In this document: piece by piece, positions 16,978 through 24,791 of the stretch
Numbering within the stretch: position 1 is the stretch's first letter
Layout of the letters: each line of letters begins with the position of its first letter
NCBI RefSeq assembly: GCF_001426185.1
Contig: NZ_LMRP01000001.1
Coordinates: forward strand, 631,372 to 695,371
Length of the DNA stretch: 64,000 bases
From: Rhodococcus sp. Leaf247
GTDB taxonomy: Bacteria; Actinomycetota; Actinomycetes; Mycobacteriales; Mycobacteriaceae
Direction of reading: 5' to 3'
Notes under the pieces: model-generated
Told to the model about the DNA's origin: nothing
What the model saw: the letters and a program-made list of their open reading frames with translations, nothing else
Databases searched by the model: none
Made by a program: the position numbers and the translations under genes

Positions 16978-17006
16978 AATCTAGACCTGGAACATCGAGA
17001 CGTCAA
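16978..17006 (-). promoter_or_regulatory. Vegetative promoter of the sulfur-uptake operon
   Basis: On the minus strand TTGACG (17006-17001) and TAGATT (16983-16978) are separated by exactly 17 bases. This matches the housekeeping -35/-10 consensus at 5 of 6 and 4 of 6 positions. Transcription would start at about 16971-16974, right at the 5' edge of the riboswitch. Confidence 0.7.
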
Positions 17007-17211
17007 ATCGCGCAACAGATTTCGCGTCGATCTATTGGGATCACGGTGATTCTGACGCGTGACAATGCGGTCGCCGTCCTGTTCCGACGACGAGACCGGT
17101 GCCGGGTGCAGCGCCTGTTCGCGCTCGAACGCCCCGGTCAGGCCCGTGAATCGGTACCCTCATCGGAACAGTTGGACTTCCCGCCGGTGGGTCAGGAACC
17201 GAGGTACTCGT

Positions 17212-18663
17212 GTGAGACGACACAGCGATGTCAGTCGTCGCAGTCGGTTCACGTCAGCGTCTCGACACCTGCCCGCCGTGTCGACCTCGCGACGATTCCA
17301 GGATCGTCGATCACTGGCGATGGCCACCACCGTGACCATGTCCGCACTCCTGCTCGCAGCCGGATGGGGCATTCCCGGCTTGTTCCATCCCGGTCTCGTT
17401 CCCGTGGTGGCCACGGCGCTCGCCATCGTTCTTGCCGTCGTCGTGGTCGGCATCGTGGTCCGGACCGGACGATTGACCGAACGACAATTCGTGACCACGG
17501 GTGCGATGGCGGTGGTCGGCACCGCAGTGGCGGCGGTCGGTATCGCGGACCCGGCCGACACGTTGACAGTCAATGCGCTGTTGACGATCGTGCCGGTGTT
17601 GGCGGCCTCGGCGTCGCCGCCGCGGACGGCCACCGCGTTCACCACCCTCGCGGCCGGCCTGGGGACCGCCCTGTGTGTGGACTCCGCGTCCAGCCGGGGA
17701 GCGGACGCCGTCGCCGCCGGCGCGTCGCTCACCATCGTCGTCGTGCCGGTTCTGCTGGTCTGGAGCCTGCGCATGTCGATGGCGGACGTGAGCCGCCGGT
17801 ACGACCTGCTGGCGCGAACGGACGTCTTGACGGGGCTACTCAACAGGCGAGGTGTTCTGCCGCTCCTCGACGGGATGCTCCGCACGGCGGTAGGCCTGGA
17901 CGCGACGATCACCGCCTCGGTCATCGACATCGACAACTTCAAAGCCGTGAACGACACGCACGGACACACGTACGGCGACCGGACCCTGGAGTCGGTCGCC
18001 CGAACGATCGTGTCCGCGGTGCCTCGCGGCGCTGTCGTCGCGCGACTCGGCGGAGAGGAATTCCTCGTCGTCGCCCACCACGCTCCCGGAGCCGACGTCG
18101 CACAGTCGGTACTGCGGTCCGTCCGCGCCGAATGCGCGGTCACGGTCAGCATCGGAACATCGCGAGCACACCCGTCGACCCTCGACCGGACCGACGACGT
18201 CATCGACGTCGACACTGCGCTCGATGCGATGATCGCCCGCGCCGACGAGGCGATGTACGCCGCGAAACACGGCGGCCGCGATCGCATCGCCATAGGTCAC
18301 GACACCGTGTTCCATCGGCGGACACACTCGGACACCCTCGACGCATCGGCCGCCGTCGCCGCCACCCTGGTCGAACTACACAGCCGTCGGGCACGGTCCG
18401 GCAGACCGGCCGAGGCTCTGGCAGCGCTCTCCGAGCGGCTCGACGAGGTCATCGCCGCCGCCTCGTCCAACGACGCGGTGCGGTACGTGACCGCACTGTC
18501 CACGGTCGCGTCGCTGGACCAGTGCACAGGAATAGTGATGGAACAGCTCGGTTCGGACCGTGACGACGCGGTACGGGTACTCGTACAGCGCTCGCGTGCC
18601 GACGGAGTATCGCTCGCACGGCTCTGCGACACCGTGATGTCCTCCTCGCTCACGCCCTCCTGA
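17212..18663 (+). CDS. Membrane diguanylate cyclase (GGDEF) with C-terminal ANTAR-like domain
   Basis: From the GTG at 17212 the protein has 483 residues: a basic N-terminus, five or six membrane helices (about 37-195), a GGDEF domain (about 205-360) with LGGEEF at about 279-284 and RADEAMYAAKHGGRD at its end, then an ANTAR-like helical domain (about 433-475; DQCTGIVMEQLG, SLARLCDTVM). The cyclase makes c-di-GMP from GTP; the active-site GGEEF is intact, while the RxxD inhibitory site is absent (RGAV). ANTAR domains bind RNA. The start is uncertain: an ATG at 17320 gives a shorter N-terminus, and the frame is open to 17059. It is a single gene. Confidence 0.87.
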   Translation: MRRHSDVSRRSRFTSASRHLPAVSTSRRFQDRRSLAMATTVTMSALLLAAGWGIPGLFHPGLVPVVATALAIVLAVVVVGIVVRTGRLTERQFVTTGAMAVVGTAVAAVGIADPADTLTVNALLTIVPVLAASASPPRTATAFTTLAAGLGTALCVDSASSRGADAVAAGASLTIVVVPVLLVWSLRMSMADVSRRYDLLARTDVLTGLLNRRGVLPLLDGMLRTAVGLDATITASVIDIDNFKAVNDTHGHTYGDRTLESVARTIVSAVPRGAVVARLGGEEFLVVAHHAPGADVAQSVLRSVRAECAVTVSIGTSRAHPSTLDRTDDVIDVDTALDAMIARADEAMYAAKHGGRDRIAIGHDTVFHRRTHSDTLDASAAVAATLVELHSRRARSGRPAEALAALSERLDEVIAAASSNDAVRYVTALSTVASLDQCTGIVMEQLGSDRDDAVRVLVQRSRADGVSLARLCDTVMSSSLTPS

Positions 18664-18736
18664 TTGCGTCTCGACGCCCACGGGTAGCCGGACGGCGGGA
18701 TCGACACGCGATCCCCAGAGCGGAGGCACTTCGTCC

Positions 18737-19816
18737 ATGGCTTCACCACGTCCGGGCACGGCGCTCGTCGTCGGCGCGACCGGCATCTCGGGGCAGACCA
18801 TCTGCCGCCAACTCGTCGACGACGGGTGGATTACCTACGGGCTGTCTCGCAAGACCTCGCTTCCGGTGGAAGGGGTGATACCGGTGACCGCGGATCTGAT
18901 GGACTTCGGCGGTCTCCGCGAGGCTCTGCGAGGAACCGCACCCGATGTGGTCTTCTTCACCGCGTGGATGAAGCAGGACACCGAGGCCGAGAACATCGAG
19001 GTGAACACAGCGACCTTGCGCAACACCGTCGACGCACTGGCGGACGAGAATTCGGTTCGCCACGTCGCTCTGATGACGGGACTCAAGCACTACCTGGGAC
19101 CGTTCGATGCGTACGGCGACGCCGTGACCGCCGAAACGCCGTTCCACGAGTCCGAGGAGCGACTCGACACCCCGAACTTCTACTACGCGCAGGAGGACGA
19201 GTTGTTCGCCGGGGCGGAGCGACTCGGCTACACCTGGAGCGTGCATCGAGCGCACACGATCTTCGGCTTCGCGGTGGGCAATGCGATGAACATGGCGCTG
19301 ACGTTGTCCGTGTACGCGACCATCTGCAAGGAGACCGGGGCGCCGTTCGTCTTCCCCGGTTCGCAGACCCAGTGGGACGGCCTGACAGACGTCACGGACG
19401 CCGGGTTGTTGGCCGAACAGATGATCTGGGCATCGACCGCGGAGAACGGCGCGAACGAAGCGTTCAACATTGCCAACGGCGACGTTTTCCGGTGGCGTTG
19501 GTTATGGCCGCGCATCGCGACGCATTTCGGGGTGGAGCCGGTCGGCTTCGATTCCGAGCCGCGACCGCTCGAACCGCGGATGTCCGATGCACCTGCCGTG
19601 TGGCGGCGTATCGCGGAGAAATACGACCTGGTCGAATCGGACGTCACTCGCTTGGCGTCCTGGTGGCACACCGATGCGGACCTCGGGCGCGACATGGAAT
19701 GCCTGACGGACATGACGAAGAGTCGACAAGCCGGTTTCCTCGGCTTCCGTTCCACGACAGACAGTTTCGCGGATCAACTCGGGCGATACCGGGATGCGGG
19801 CATCATCCCTCGATAG
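18737..19816 (+). CDS. PRISE-like NAD(P)-dependent short-chain reductase
   Basis: A 359-residue atypical extended SDR. The N-terminal cofactor motif is GATGISG (about 13-19). The sequence continues with FFTAWMKQDTEAENIEVN and GLKHYLGPFDAYG, and has the later SVHRAHTIFGF block, all typical of the progesterone 5-beta-reductase/iridoid synthase-like (PRISE) group, which reduces C=C bonds of enones. The catalytic tyrosine is probably in NFYYAQEDELF. The natural substrate in bacteria is generally unknown. GGAGG lies 11 bases before the ATG. Confidence 0.83.
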   Translation: MASPRPGTALVVGATGISGQTICRQLVDDGWITYGLSRKTSLPVEGVIPVTADLMDFGGLREALRGTAPDVVFFTAWMKQDTEAENIEVNTATLRNTVDALADENSVRHVALMTGLKHYLGPFDAYGDAVTAETPFHESEERLDTPNFYYAQEDELFAGAERLGYTWSVHRAHTIFGFAVGNAMNMALTLSVYATICKETGAPFVFPGSQTQWDGLTDVTDAGLLAEQMIWASTAENGANEAFNIANGDVFRWRWLWPRIATHFGVEPVGFDSEPRPLEPRMSDAPAVWRRIAEKYDLVESDVTRLASWWHTDADLGRDMECLTDMTKSRQAGFLGFRSTTDSFADQLGRYRDAGIIPR

Positions 19817-19823
19817 GCACGTC

Positions 19824-19863
19824 ACACGACGATCCGACGGTGGGGCCGTTCGGATCGTCGTGT
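19824..19863. terminator. Bidirectional hairpin terminator
   Basis: Arms 19824-19840 and 19846-19863 pair over 17 bp with one bulged A, around a 5-base loop (TGGGG). It lies 8 bp after the PRISE-like gene and 15 bp after the end of the small convergent gene, so it can serve both. Confidence 0.8.
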
Positions 19864-19878
19864 TCCGCCACAAGCTTC

Positions 19879-19986
19879 CTACGAGCCGACGTTCAGAGTC
19901 TTCAGGATGTTCAGGAAATCCGTGATGGGCAACAGGTCTCCGAACGAGAAGTTGAGAAAGCTGAGGCCGTTGAGAATGCTGAACAT
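19879..19986 (-). CDS. Hydrophobic 35-residue peptide of unknown function
   Basis: ATG at 19986, stop TAG at 19879-19881, with AGGAG 5 bases before the ATG. The peptide (begins MFSILNGLSFLNFSFGD, ends LNILKTLNVGS) is rich in Leu, Phe, Ile and Asn, has only one lysine and no cleavable signal, and looks amphipathic. Its DNA is clearly poorer in G+C than its neighbours. Size and composition recall the short signal-less pore peptides PorA/PorH of mycolic-acid bacteria, but I see no decisive similarity, so it stays unassigned. It is flanked by its own terminator and a structured region upstream. Confidence 0.55.
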   Translation of the reverse strand: MFSILNGLSFLNFSFGDLLPITDFLNILKTLNVGS

Positions 19987-20095
19987 GGAGTCTCCTGAAT
20001 CGAATGGTGTGCGCGATGTCCTCGTGCTGAAGAAATAATGGTCAATCGCGACGTTCGACACTGGAGAACGGCATGGTGACAAATCACCGACTTGG

Positions 20096-20147
20096 CTGCC
20101 GTCACACCGGATACCGCCTACGGGTGTGACGGCAGACCGGTATCCGG
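20096..20147. repeat. Two interlocked inverted repeats
   Basis: The first repeat has perfect 13-base arms (20096-20108 and 20123-20135). The second has perfect 10-base arms (20107-20116 and 20138-20147). One arm of each lies within the loop of the other, so the two hairpins are mutually exclusive or form a pseudoknot. The element lies 23 bp downstream of the dehydrogenase stop and 110 bp upstream of the small peptide start, both on the minus strand. Confidence 0.7.
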
Positions 20148-20169
20148 CGGGGCGGCACGACGCGCGGGC

Positions 20170-21246
20170 CTACCGTGCGGTTATCCGGTCCGCGACGAGC
20201 CGGCCCACCGCGTCCGTCGACGCCGTTCCGCCCATGTCCGCCGTCAGCGCATCCCCACCGCTCGCCAGCACATCCTCGATGGCTCTCACCACGGCGGCCG
20301 CGGCCTCCTGCTCCCCGAGGTGGTCGAGCATCATGGCGCCGCTCCAGATCTGACCGATCGGATTGGCGACGTTCTTCCCTGCGATCGCGGGGGCGGAACC
20401 GTGCACCGGTTCGAACAGACTCGGAAACTTGCGCTCCGGGTTGATGTTGCCGCTCGGTGCGATCCCGATGGTCCCGGCGATCGCGGGTCCGAGGTCCGAC
20501 AGGATGTCCCCGAACAGGTTGCTGGCCACGACCACGTCGAACCAGTCCGGATGCAGAACGAAGTTGGCGGTGAGTATGTCGATGTGGAAACTGTCGACGT
20601 CGATCGACGGATAGTTCGCGGCCATCGCGGCCACGCGCTCGTCCCAGTACGGCATCGAGATGGATATTCCGTTGCTCTTGGTGGCCGAGGTCAGACGCCG
20701 CCGCGGTCGCGTCTGCGCCAACTCGAAGGCGTACCGCAGGATGCGGTCGACGCCGATGCGCGACATGACCGTTTCCTGGATGACGGTCTCCCTCTCCGTT
20801 CCCTCGAACATGCGCCCGCCGAGGTCGGTGTACTCCCCCTCCGTGTTCTCACGGACGACGTAGAAATCGATATCGCCGACTTCCCGTCCCGCGAGGGGAC
20901 TCGTGACGCCCGGCATCAACCGGATCGGGCGGAGGTTGACGTACTGATCGAAATGACGACGGAACTGCAACAGCGAGCCCCACAGCGAGATGTGGTCGGG
21001 AACCACCTCGGGCCACCCGACCGCACCGAAGAAGATGGCGTCGAACGTCTTCAGATCCTCGAACCATCCGTCCGGCAGCATCTTTCCGTGCCGGGTGTAG
21101 AACTCGGCGCTGGCATAGTCGAAGTAGTCGTACTCGATCCCGAAACCGAATGCCGACGCCGCCGCGTCGAGAACGGCGATACCTGCAGGCACCACCTCCT
21201 TACCGATGCCGTCGCCGGGAATGACCGCGATTCTGTGGGGTGCCAT
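20170..21246 (-). CDS. Tartrate/D-malate dehydrogenase (isopropylmalate dehydrogenase family)
   Basis: A 358-residue NAD+-dependent beta-decarboxylating dehydrogenase. The N-terminus IAVIPGDGIGKEVVPAG, the substrate-binding FRRHFDQYVNLRPIRL, the RENTEGEY motif and the C-terminal SNLFGDILSDLGPAIAGTIGIAPSGNINPE and FEPVHGSAPAIAGK blocks are all present. 'FDQYVNLRP' and 'SEFYTRHGKMLPDGW'-like segments are those of the tartrate/D-malate dehydrogenase (TtuC/DmlA) branch rather than LeuB. It would act on tartrate or D-malate in the cytoplasm. It is a single gene with no partner enzyme next to it. Confidence 0.88.
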   Translation of the reverse strand: MAPHRIAVIPGDGIGKEVVPAGIAVLDAAASAFGFGIEYDYFDYASAEFYTRHGKMLPDGWFEDLKTFDAIFFGAVGWPEVVPDHISLWGSLLQFRRHFDQYVNLRPIRLMPGVTSPLAGREVGDIDFYVVRENTEGEYTDLGGRMFEGTERETVIQETVMSRIGVDRILRYAFELAQTRPRRRLTSATKSNGISISMPYWDERVAAMAANYPSIDVDSFHIDILTANFVLHPDWFDVVVASNLFGDILSDLGPAIAGTIGIAPSGNINPERKFPSLFEPVHGSAPAIAGKNVANPIGQIWSGAMMLDHLGEQEAAAAVVRAIEDVLASGGDALTADMGGTASTDAVGRLVADRITAR

Positions 21247-21310
21247 GACTCACGACCCTAGGCGCCGACCGATACCGTTTGTGCCCGGGCATGACGGGTA
21301 GGCCGAATCC

Positions 21311-21664
21311 ATGACTACCGACGACACCGGGAGCGCCCACCCCGCTTCGCCCATTCCCGACTACGACCATCTGACGGTGGGCGACCTCACTCACCGCGTT
21401 CGGACCCTCACCGTCGATCAGATGCAGGATCTGATCGCCTACGAGCGGGCGACCGCCCACCGTGCACACGTCCTCCAGATCCTCACCACGCGGCTGGACG
21501 ATCTCCAGGACGGTGCGCAGCCGTCCGGCGGCGATCCGACATCAGTGCCGGAGGTGCACGACACTCCCCATGCTTCGTCCGTCGGGCCGGAACACTCGCC
21601 TTCCGACCACACACCGCTGCGCCACGGCGTCGCCTATCAGACACCTGCACGGGGAAAGCCCTGA
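21311..21664 (+). CDS. Small hydrophilic protein, DUF8129-like
   Basis: A 117-residue soluble protein. Residues about 15-55 (PIPDYDHLTVGDLTHRVRTL then DQMQDLIAYERATAHR) form a conserved helical module seen in many actinobacterial proteins, some of them associated with lipid droplets or DivIVA-like partners. The remaining C-terminal half is Pro/His/Ser-rich and probably disordered. Function unknown. It precedes the DUF6230/DUF6114 pair on the same strand with a 94-bp gap. Confidence 0.65.
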   Translation: MTTDDTGSAHPASPIPDYDHLTVGDLTHRVRTLTVDQMQDLIAYERATAHRAHVLQILTTRLDDLQDGAQPSGGDPTSVPEVHDTPHASSVGPEHSPSDHTPLRHGVAYQTPARGKP

Positions 21665-21758
21665 CAGTGTCCTGACTCACTCCGAGTTGCGGTTTGTACC
21701 GGCTCCCCGGGGGAAACCGGGGCCGTTCGCACGGGTCGGGGTGACCAGGAGGACTGTC

Positions 21759-22367
21759 TTGTCGAGGAACGCCGCGACACACCGCGCGAGTGACCGATCC
21801 GGAGGTATCCGGTGGGGCCGCTTCACGGTGCTCTGCGCGCTCGGCGCGGTCGGAATGGGCGTCATCGGTGGCGGGATCGCCAGCGGTCAGCTGCCGATGA
21901 ACTTTGCCGTATCCGGTCAGAGCTTCATCGGAACGTTCGGCGCTGTCGACGGCGACGGGATCACCGTGTATCCGCGGGCGGTCGACACCGCCGCGGGCTC
22001 ACGGCCGAGTATCGCCGTCAAGGTCGACAGCGCCCGACTGTCCGACGTATGTCTGTCGACAGTGGCCCGAGGGCTCCCCCTCATCGGTGACGTCACGATG
22101 TTCGCCCGCGTACCGGGTACCGGGCTGACCGCGGAAACCCTCGTCGTCGACGTCGCGTCGGTGAACGGCTCCGTCGACGTGAACGACGTCCGGCTCGGTG
22201 TCGACGCGTCCGCGACCGGGGAAGTACAGGGCAGAGCGACCGCCCCCGCCATGGTCGGCGCGTCGCACGCCTCCGCCACGTCGTCGGAGATCATCGCCCT
22301 CACGGCGACGCACGCATCCCTCACCAACCTGATTGTGTCCGCCGAGGCCGTAGACCACTCGTGTTGA
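21759..22367 (+). CDS. DUF6230 family exported/membrane-anchored protein
   Basis: A 202-residue protein with a basic N-terminus, one membrane segment (FTVLCALGAVGMGVIGGGIASG, about 23-44) and an extracytoplasmic beta-rich domain beginning NFAVSGQSFIGTF, the conserved opening of DUF6230 proteins. Function is unknown; the family is found beside DUF6114 across actinobacteria. A perfect AGGAGG at 21747-21752 lies 6 bases before TTG 21759, so I take this rare TTG as the start; GTG at 21741 precedes the ribosome site and is unlikely. Confidence 0.78.
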   Translation: MSRNAATHRASDRSGGIRWGRFTVLCALGAVGMGVIGGGIASGQLPMNFAVSGQSFIGTFGAVDGDGITVYPRAVDTAAGSRPSIAVKVDSARLSDVCLSTVARGLPLIGDVTMFARVPGTGLTAETLVVDVASVNGSVDVNDVRLGVDASATGEVQGRATAPAMVGASHASATSSEIIALTATHASLTNLIVSAEAVDHSC

Positions 22368-22786
22368 GCCGCGGTCGCGGGTGGAGATCTCGACGGCCGT
22401 TCTGGGGCGGTGTGCTGATCTGCCTGTCGGCTGCGTTCCTGCTCCTGCCGGCGTTCACCAGCCTCCGGATCGGCGACCTGCTGATCACCGTCACCTCGAT
22501 CGCCGGGGTGTCCACCCTTCTTCTCGGTGCACTGATGGCGGTGTGCGGTGCGGCCGTCATCGCCCGGCCGGACACGCGAATCCCGGCCGGAGTCAGCGCG
22601 ATGATCCTCGCGCTCGTCGCGCTCCCCGTAGCGAATTTCGGAGGCTTCGTCCTCGGAACCCTCCTCGGGGTCGTCGGCGCCGCGTCCGTGCTGGCCTGGA
22701 GCCGACGTGCCTCACCCGACAGGCACGGTCCGTCCGCCGTCGTTCATGGAGACGACGAGAGCGTCGGCCACCAGGCCCGCACGTAG
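22361..22786 (+). CDS. DUF6114 family membrane protein
   Basis: A 141-residue membrane protein with about four hydrophobic segments after a basic N-terminus (SRGRGWRSRRPFWGG, the usual DUF6114 opening). GTG at 22361 overlaps the end of the DUF6230 gene by 7 bp, so the two are coupled, as in other actinobacteria. The C-terminal 25 codons overlap the 3' end of the oppositely transcribed Gfo/Idh/MocA gene by 75 bp, an unusually long overlap. Confidence 0.78.
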   Translation: MLSRGRGWRSRRPFWGGVLICLSAAFLLLPAFTSLRIGDLLITVTSIAGVSTLLLGALMAVCGAAVIARPDTRIPAGVSAMILALVALPVANFGGFVLGTLLGVVGAASVLAWSRRASPDRHGPSAVVHGDDESVGHQART

Positions 22787-23689
22787 GCCGTCGTTCGCAT
22801 CCGCCAACGTCGCCACACGGCCCTCGTCGATCGAGTCCACCCACTCCTGCAGCTGGAGGCGGTATGCCTCCGCGTACCTCGGAATCCAGTCGGCGGGGTA
22901 CGCGCGCGAGCGACGTCGGTCGCTGTCGGTGACGGTGTGGGCGGGCAGGGCCAACGCGGATGTTCCGGTCTCCCCCACGATCTCGCATCGGGTGTCGTAC
23001 CCGTACCGCGCGTTGAGGAAGATCTCGACGGTGACGAGGACGTTCGACTCCGTGCGCAGCAACATGATCTGCGGGTCCTGCCGGGTGCCGGAGAACTGCG
23101 AGGTACGCCCGGCATGCCAGCTCACCTCCGAGATCGGCGACGACAACAGCCAGGGCATGATGTCGAGTTCGTGGATCGCAGAATTGGTGATGGTCGACGC
23201 GGACGTTCCACCCGGGTATGCCTCGACGTTCCTGCTGATGCAATGGGCGACCAGGGCGTCGCCGATGTCTCCGGACGTCACCGCCTGCTTCAATTCGACG
23301 TAGGCCGGGTCGAACCGCCGCATGAAGCCCACCGTGATGAGAGTCCGATCCCCCTGCGCCGCAATGATGTCGCGGCATTCCGCGGCGGTGGGAGCCAGCG
23401 GCTTCTCGCACAGGACGGGCTTGCCCGCAGCCAACGCCAGGTGGACCAGCTCGGCATGCGTCGAATCGTGGGAGGCGATGATGACGGCGTCGACGGCGTC
23501 GTTCTCGATCACTGCTCGCCCGTCGTCGAGCACCGCCGCGTCCCGGAGTGTCGACGCGACCGACGCGGCACGCGCGCCGTCGTAGTCCGCGACCGCGGAC
23601 ACGGTGGCCCCCGAGACCGACCTGTCGATGTTGGTGGCGTGGTCGGCTCCCATGACGCCGACTCCGATGATTCCTACCCGCACAGTCAT
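22712..23689 (-). CDS. Gfo/Idh/MocA oxidoreductase, inositol 2-dehydrogenase-like
   Basis: A 325-residue NAD(P)-dependent sugar or polyol dehydrogenase. The Rossmann motif is GVIGVGVMG-like (VGIIGVGVMGADHA, about 4-17), followed by the EKPLAPT lysine motif (K about 95) and the catalytic domain segment INSAIHELDIMPWLL (His and Asp of the active site). The TVGFMRRFDPAY block is typical of inositol 2-dehydrogenases. It is divergent from another Gfo/Idh/MocA gene with 62 bp between them, so they may be co-regulated. Confidence 0.88.
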   Translation of the reverse strand: MTVRVGIIGVGVMGADHATNIDRSVSGATVSAVADYDGARAASVASTLRDAAVLDDGRAVIENDAVDAVIIASHDSTHAELVHLALAAGKPVLCEKPLAPTAAECRDIIAAQGDRTLITVGFMRRFDPAYVELKQAVTSGDIGDALVAHCISRNVEAYPGGTSASTITNSAIHELDIMPWLLSSPISEVSWHAGRTSQFSGTRQDPQIMLLRTESNVLVTVEIFLNARYGYDTRCEIVGETGTSALALPAHTVTDSDRRRSRAYPADWIPRYAEAYRLQLQEWVDSIDEGRVATLADANDGLRAGLVADALVVSMNDGGRTVPVG

Positions 23690-23751
23690 GCGGAGCAGTA
23701 TTACATCCTAATGTCCTGACAAACATGGTTTCGTCTGATTGAGTTCTCGCC

Positions 23752-24765
23752 ATGACGTCGACCTACTCCCTGCCGCAGTCGCGAGTGCCCGACCCCCGGG
23801 ATGCTCCGACACTGCGGTGGGCGATCCTCGGCCCGGGCTGGATAGCAACGCGGTTCGTGGAGTCGTTGCACCGGAACACCTCTCAGCAGGTGGTCGCGGT
23901 GGGATCGAGAACAGCGGCGCGCGCCGAGCAATTCGCGCTCGAGCACGGCATCGAGCGCGCCCACGGCACATACGAGGCCGTGTTCACCGACGACGCCGTC
24001 GACATCGTCTACATCGCCACACCGCATACCGAACATCGCGCCCACGCTCTCGCCGCCATCGCAGCCGGCAAGCACGTACTGGTCGAGAAGCCGCTGGCAG
24101 TCGACGCGGCGGGAGCGGCGGAGATCGCGGCCGCCGCGGGCGCTGCCTGCGTCTTCGCCGGCGAGGCGATGTGGACCAGGTTCCTGCCCAAGTTCGACGT
24201 GATCGAGCAGGTTCTCTCCAGCGGAGTGCTGGGCCCGATACACACCGTCCTTGCGGACCACGGCGAGTTCTTCACGCAGGACCATCGCATCTACGACCCG
24301 ACGTTGGCCGGTGGCCCCCTGCTGGATCTGGGCACCTACGTCGCCTCGTTCGCATACTCGGTCCTGGGTCGACCCGACACGGTGTACGCGACGCGCCGGC
24401 CCGCGACCGAGGACATCGACGGCCAGATCTCCGCCGTCCTGTCGGGACCGGACGGCCACGCTGTTCTCAACACGACGATCCTGACCGACACACCCACCAC
24501 CGCCACCGTGTGCGGGCGTGACGGCACCCTCACCATTCCCGGCCCTTTCTTCATGCCCGGCTCTTTCACCGTCACGGTGCGCGGCGGTAGCACCGTCGAG
24601 TACGACGAGCAGCCGGGACTGCAGGTGGACGGCCTTCACTACGCCGCCGTCGACGCCGCTCGGACCATCGATGCCGGACGTCGCGAGTCGTCGATCCACC
24701 CCTTGTCCGACGCAGTGGCAACCCTGGACATCATCGACCGGATACGAACGTCGATGTCCACGTAA
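23752..24765 (+). CDS. Gfo/Idh/MocA oxidoreductase, dimeric dihydrodiol dehydrogenase-like
   Basis: A 337-residue Gfo/Idh/MocA protein. It has LRWAILGPGWIATRF (cofactor motif, about 20-34), VYIATPHTEH, the lysine motif VEKPLAVDAAGA and FAGEAMWTRFLP, which marks the trans-1,2-dihydrodiol/xylose dehydrogenase branch. It would oxidise a sugar or cyclic diol with NAD(P). It has no strong ribosome site; the ATG at 23752 is the first in frame. Confidence 0.87.
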   Translation: MTSTYSLPQSRVPDPRDAPTLRWAILGPGWIATRFVESLHRNTSQQVVAVGSRTAARAEQFALEHGIERAHGTYEAVFTDDAVDIVYIATPHTEHRAHALAAIAAGKHVLVEKPLAVDAAGAAEIAAAAGAACVFAGEAMWTRFLPKFDVIEQVLSSGVLGPIHTVLADHGEFFTQDHRIYDPTLAGGPLLDLGTYVASFAYSVLGRPDTVYATRRPATEDIDGQISAVLSGPDGHAVLNTTILTDTPTTATVCGRDGTLTIPGPFFMPGSFTVTVRGGSTVEYDEQPGLQVDGLHYAAVDAARTIDAGRRESSIHPLSDAVATLDIIDRIRTSMST

Positions 24766-24791
24766 TCCGTGTGCGTCGACGCAGATCGCTG

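Noticed and set aside
23690..23751. Operator between the two divergent Gfo/Idh/MocA genes (ACAT-N4-ATGT)
   Set aside because: The dyad has only 4-base arms, which is expected by chance, and no regulator gene adjoins.
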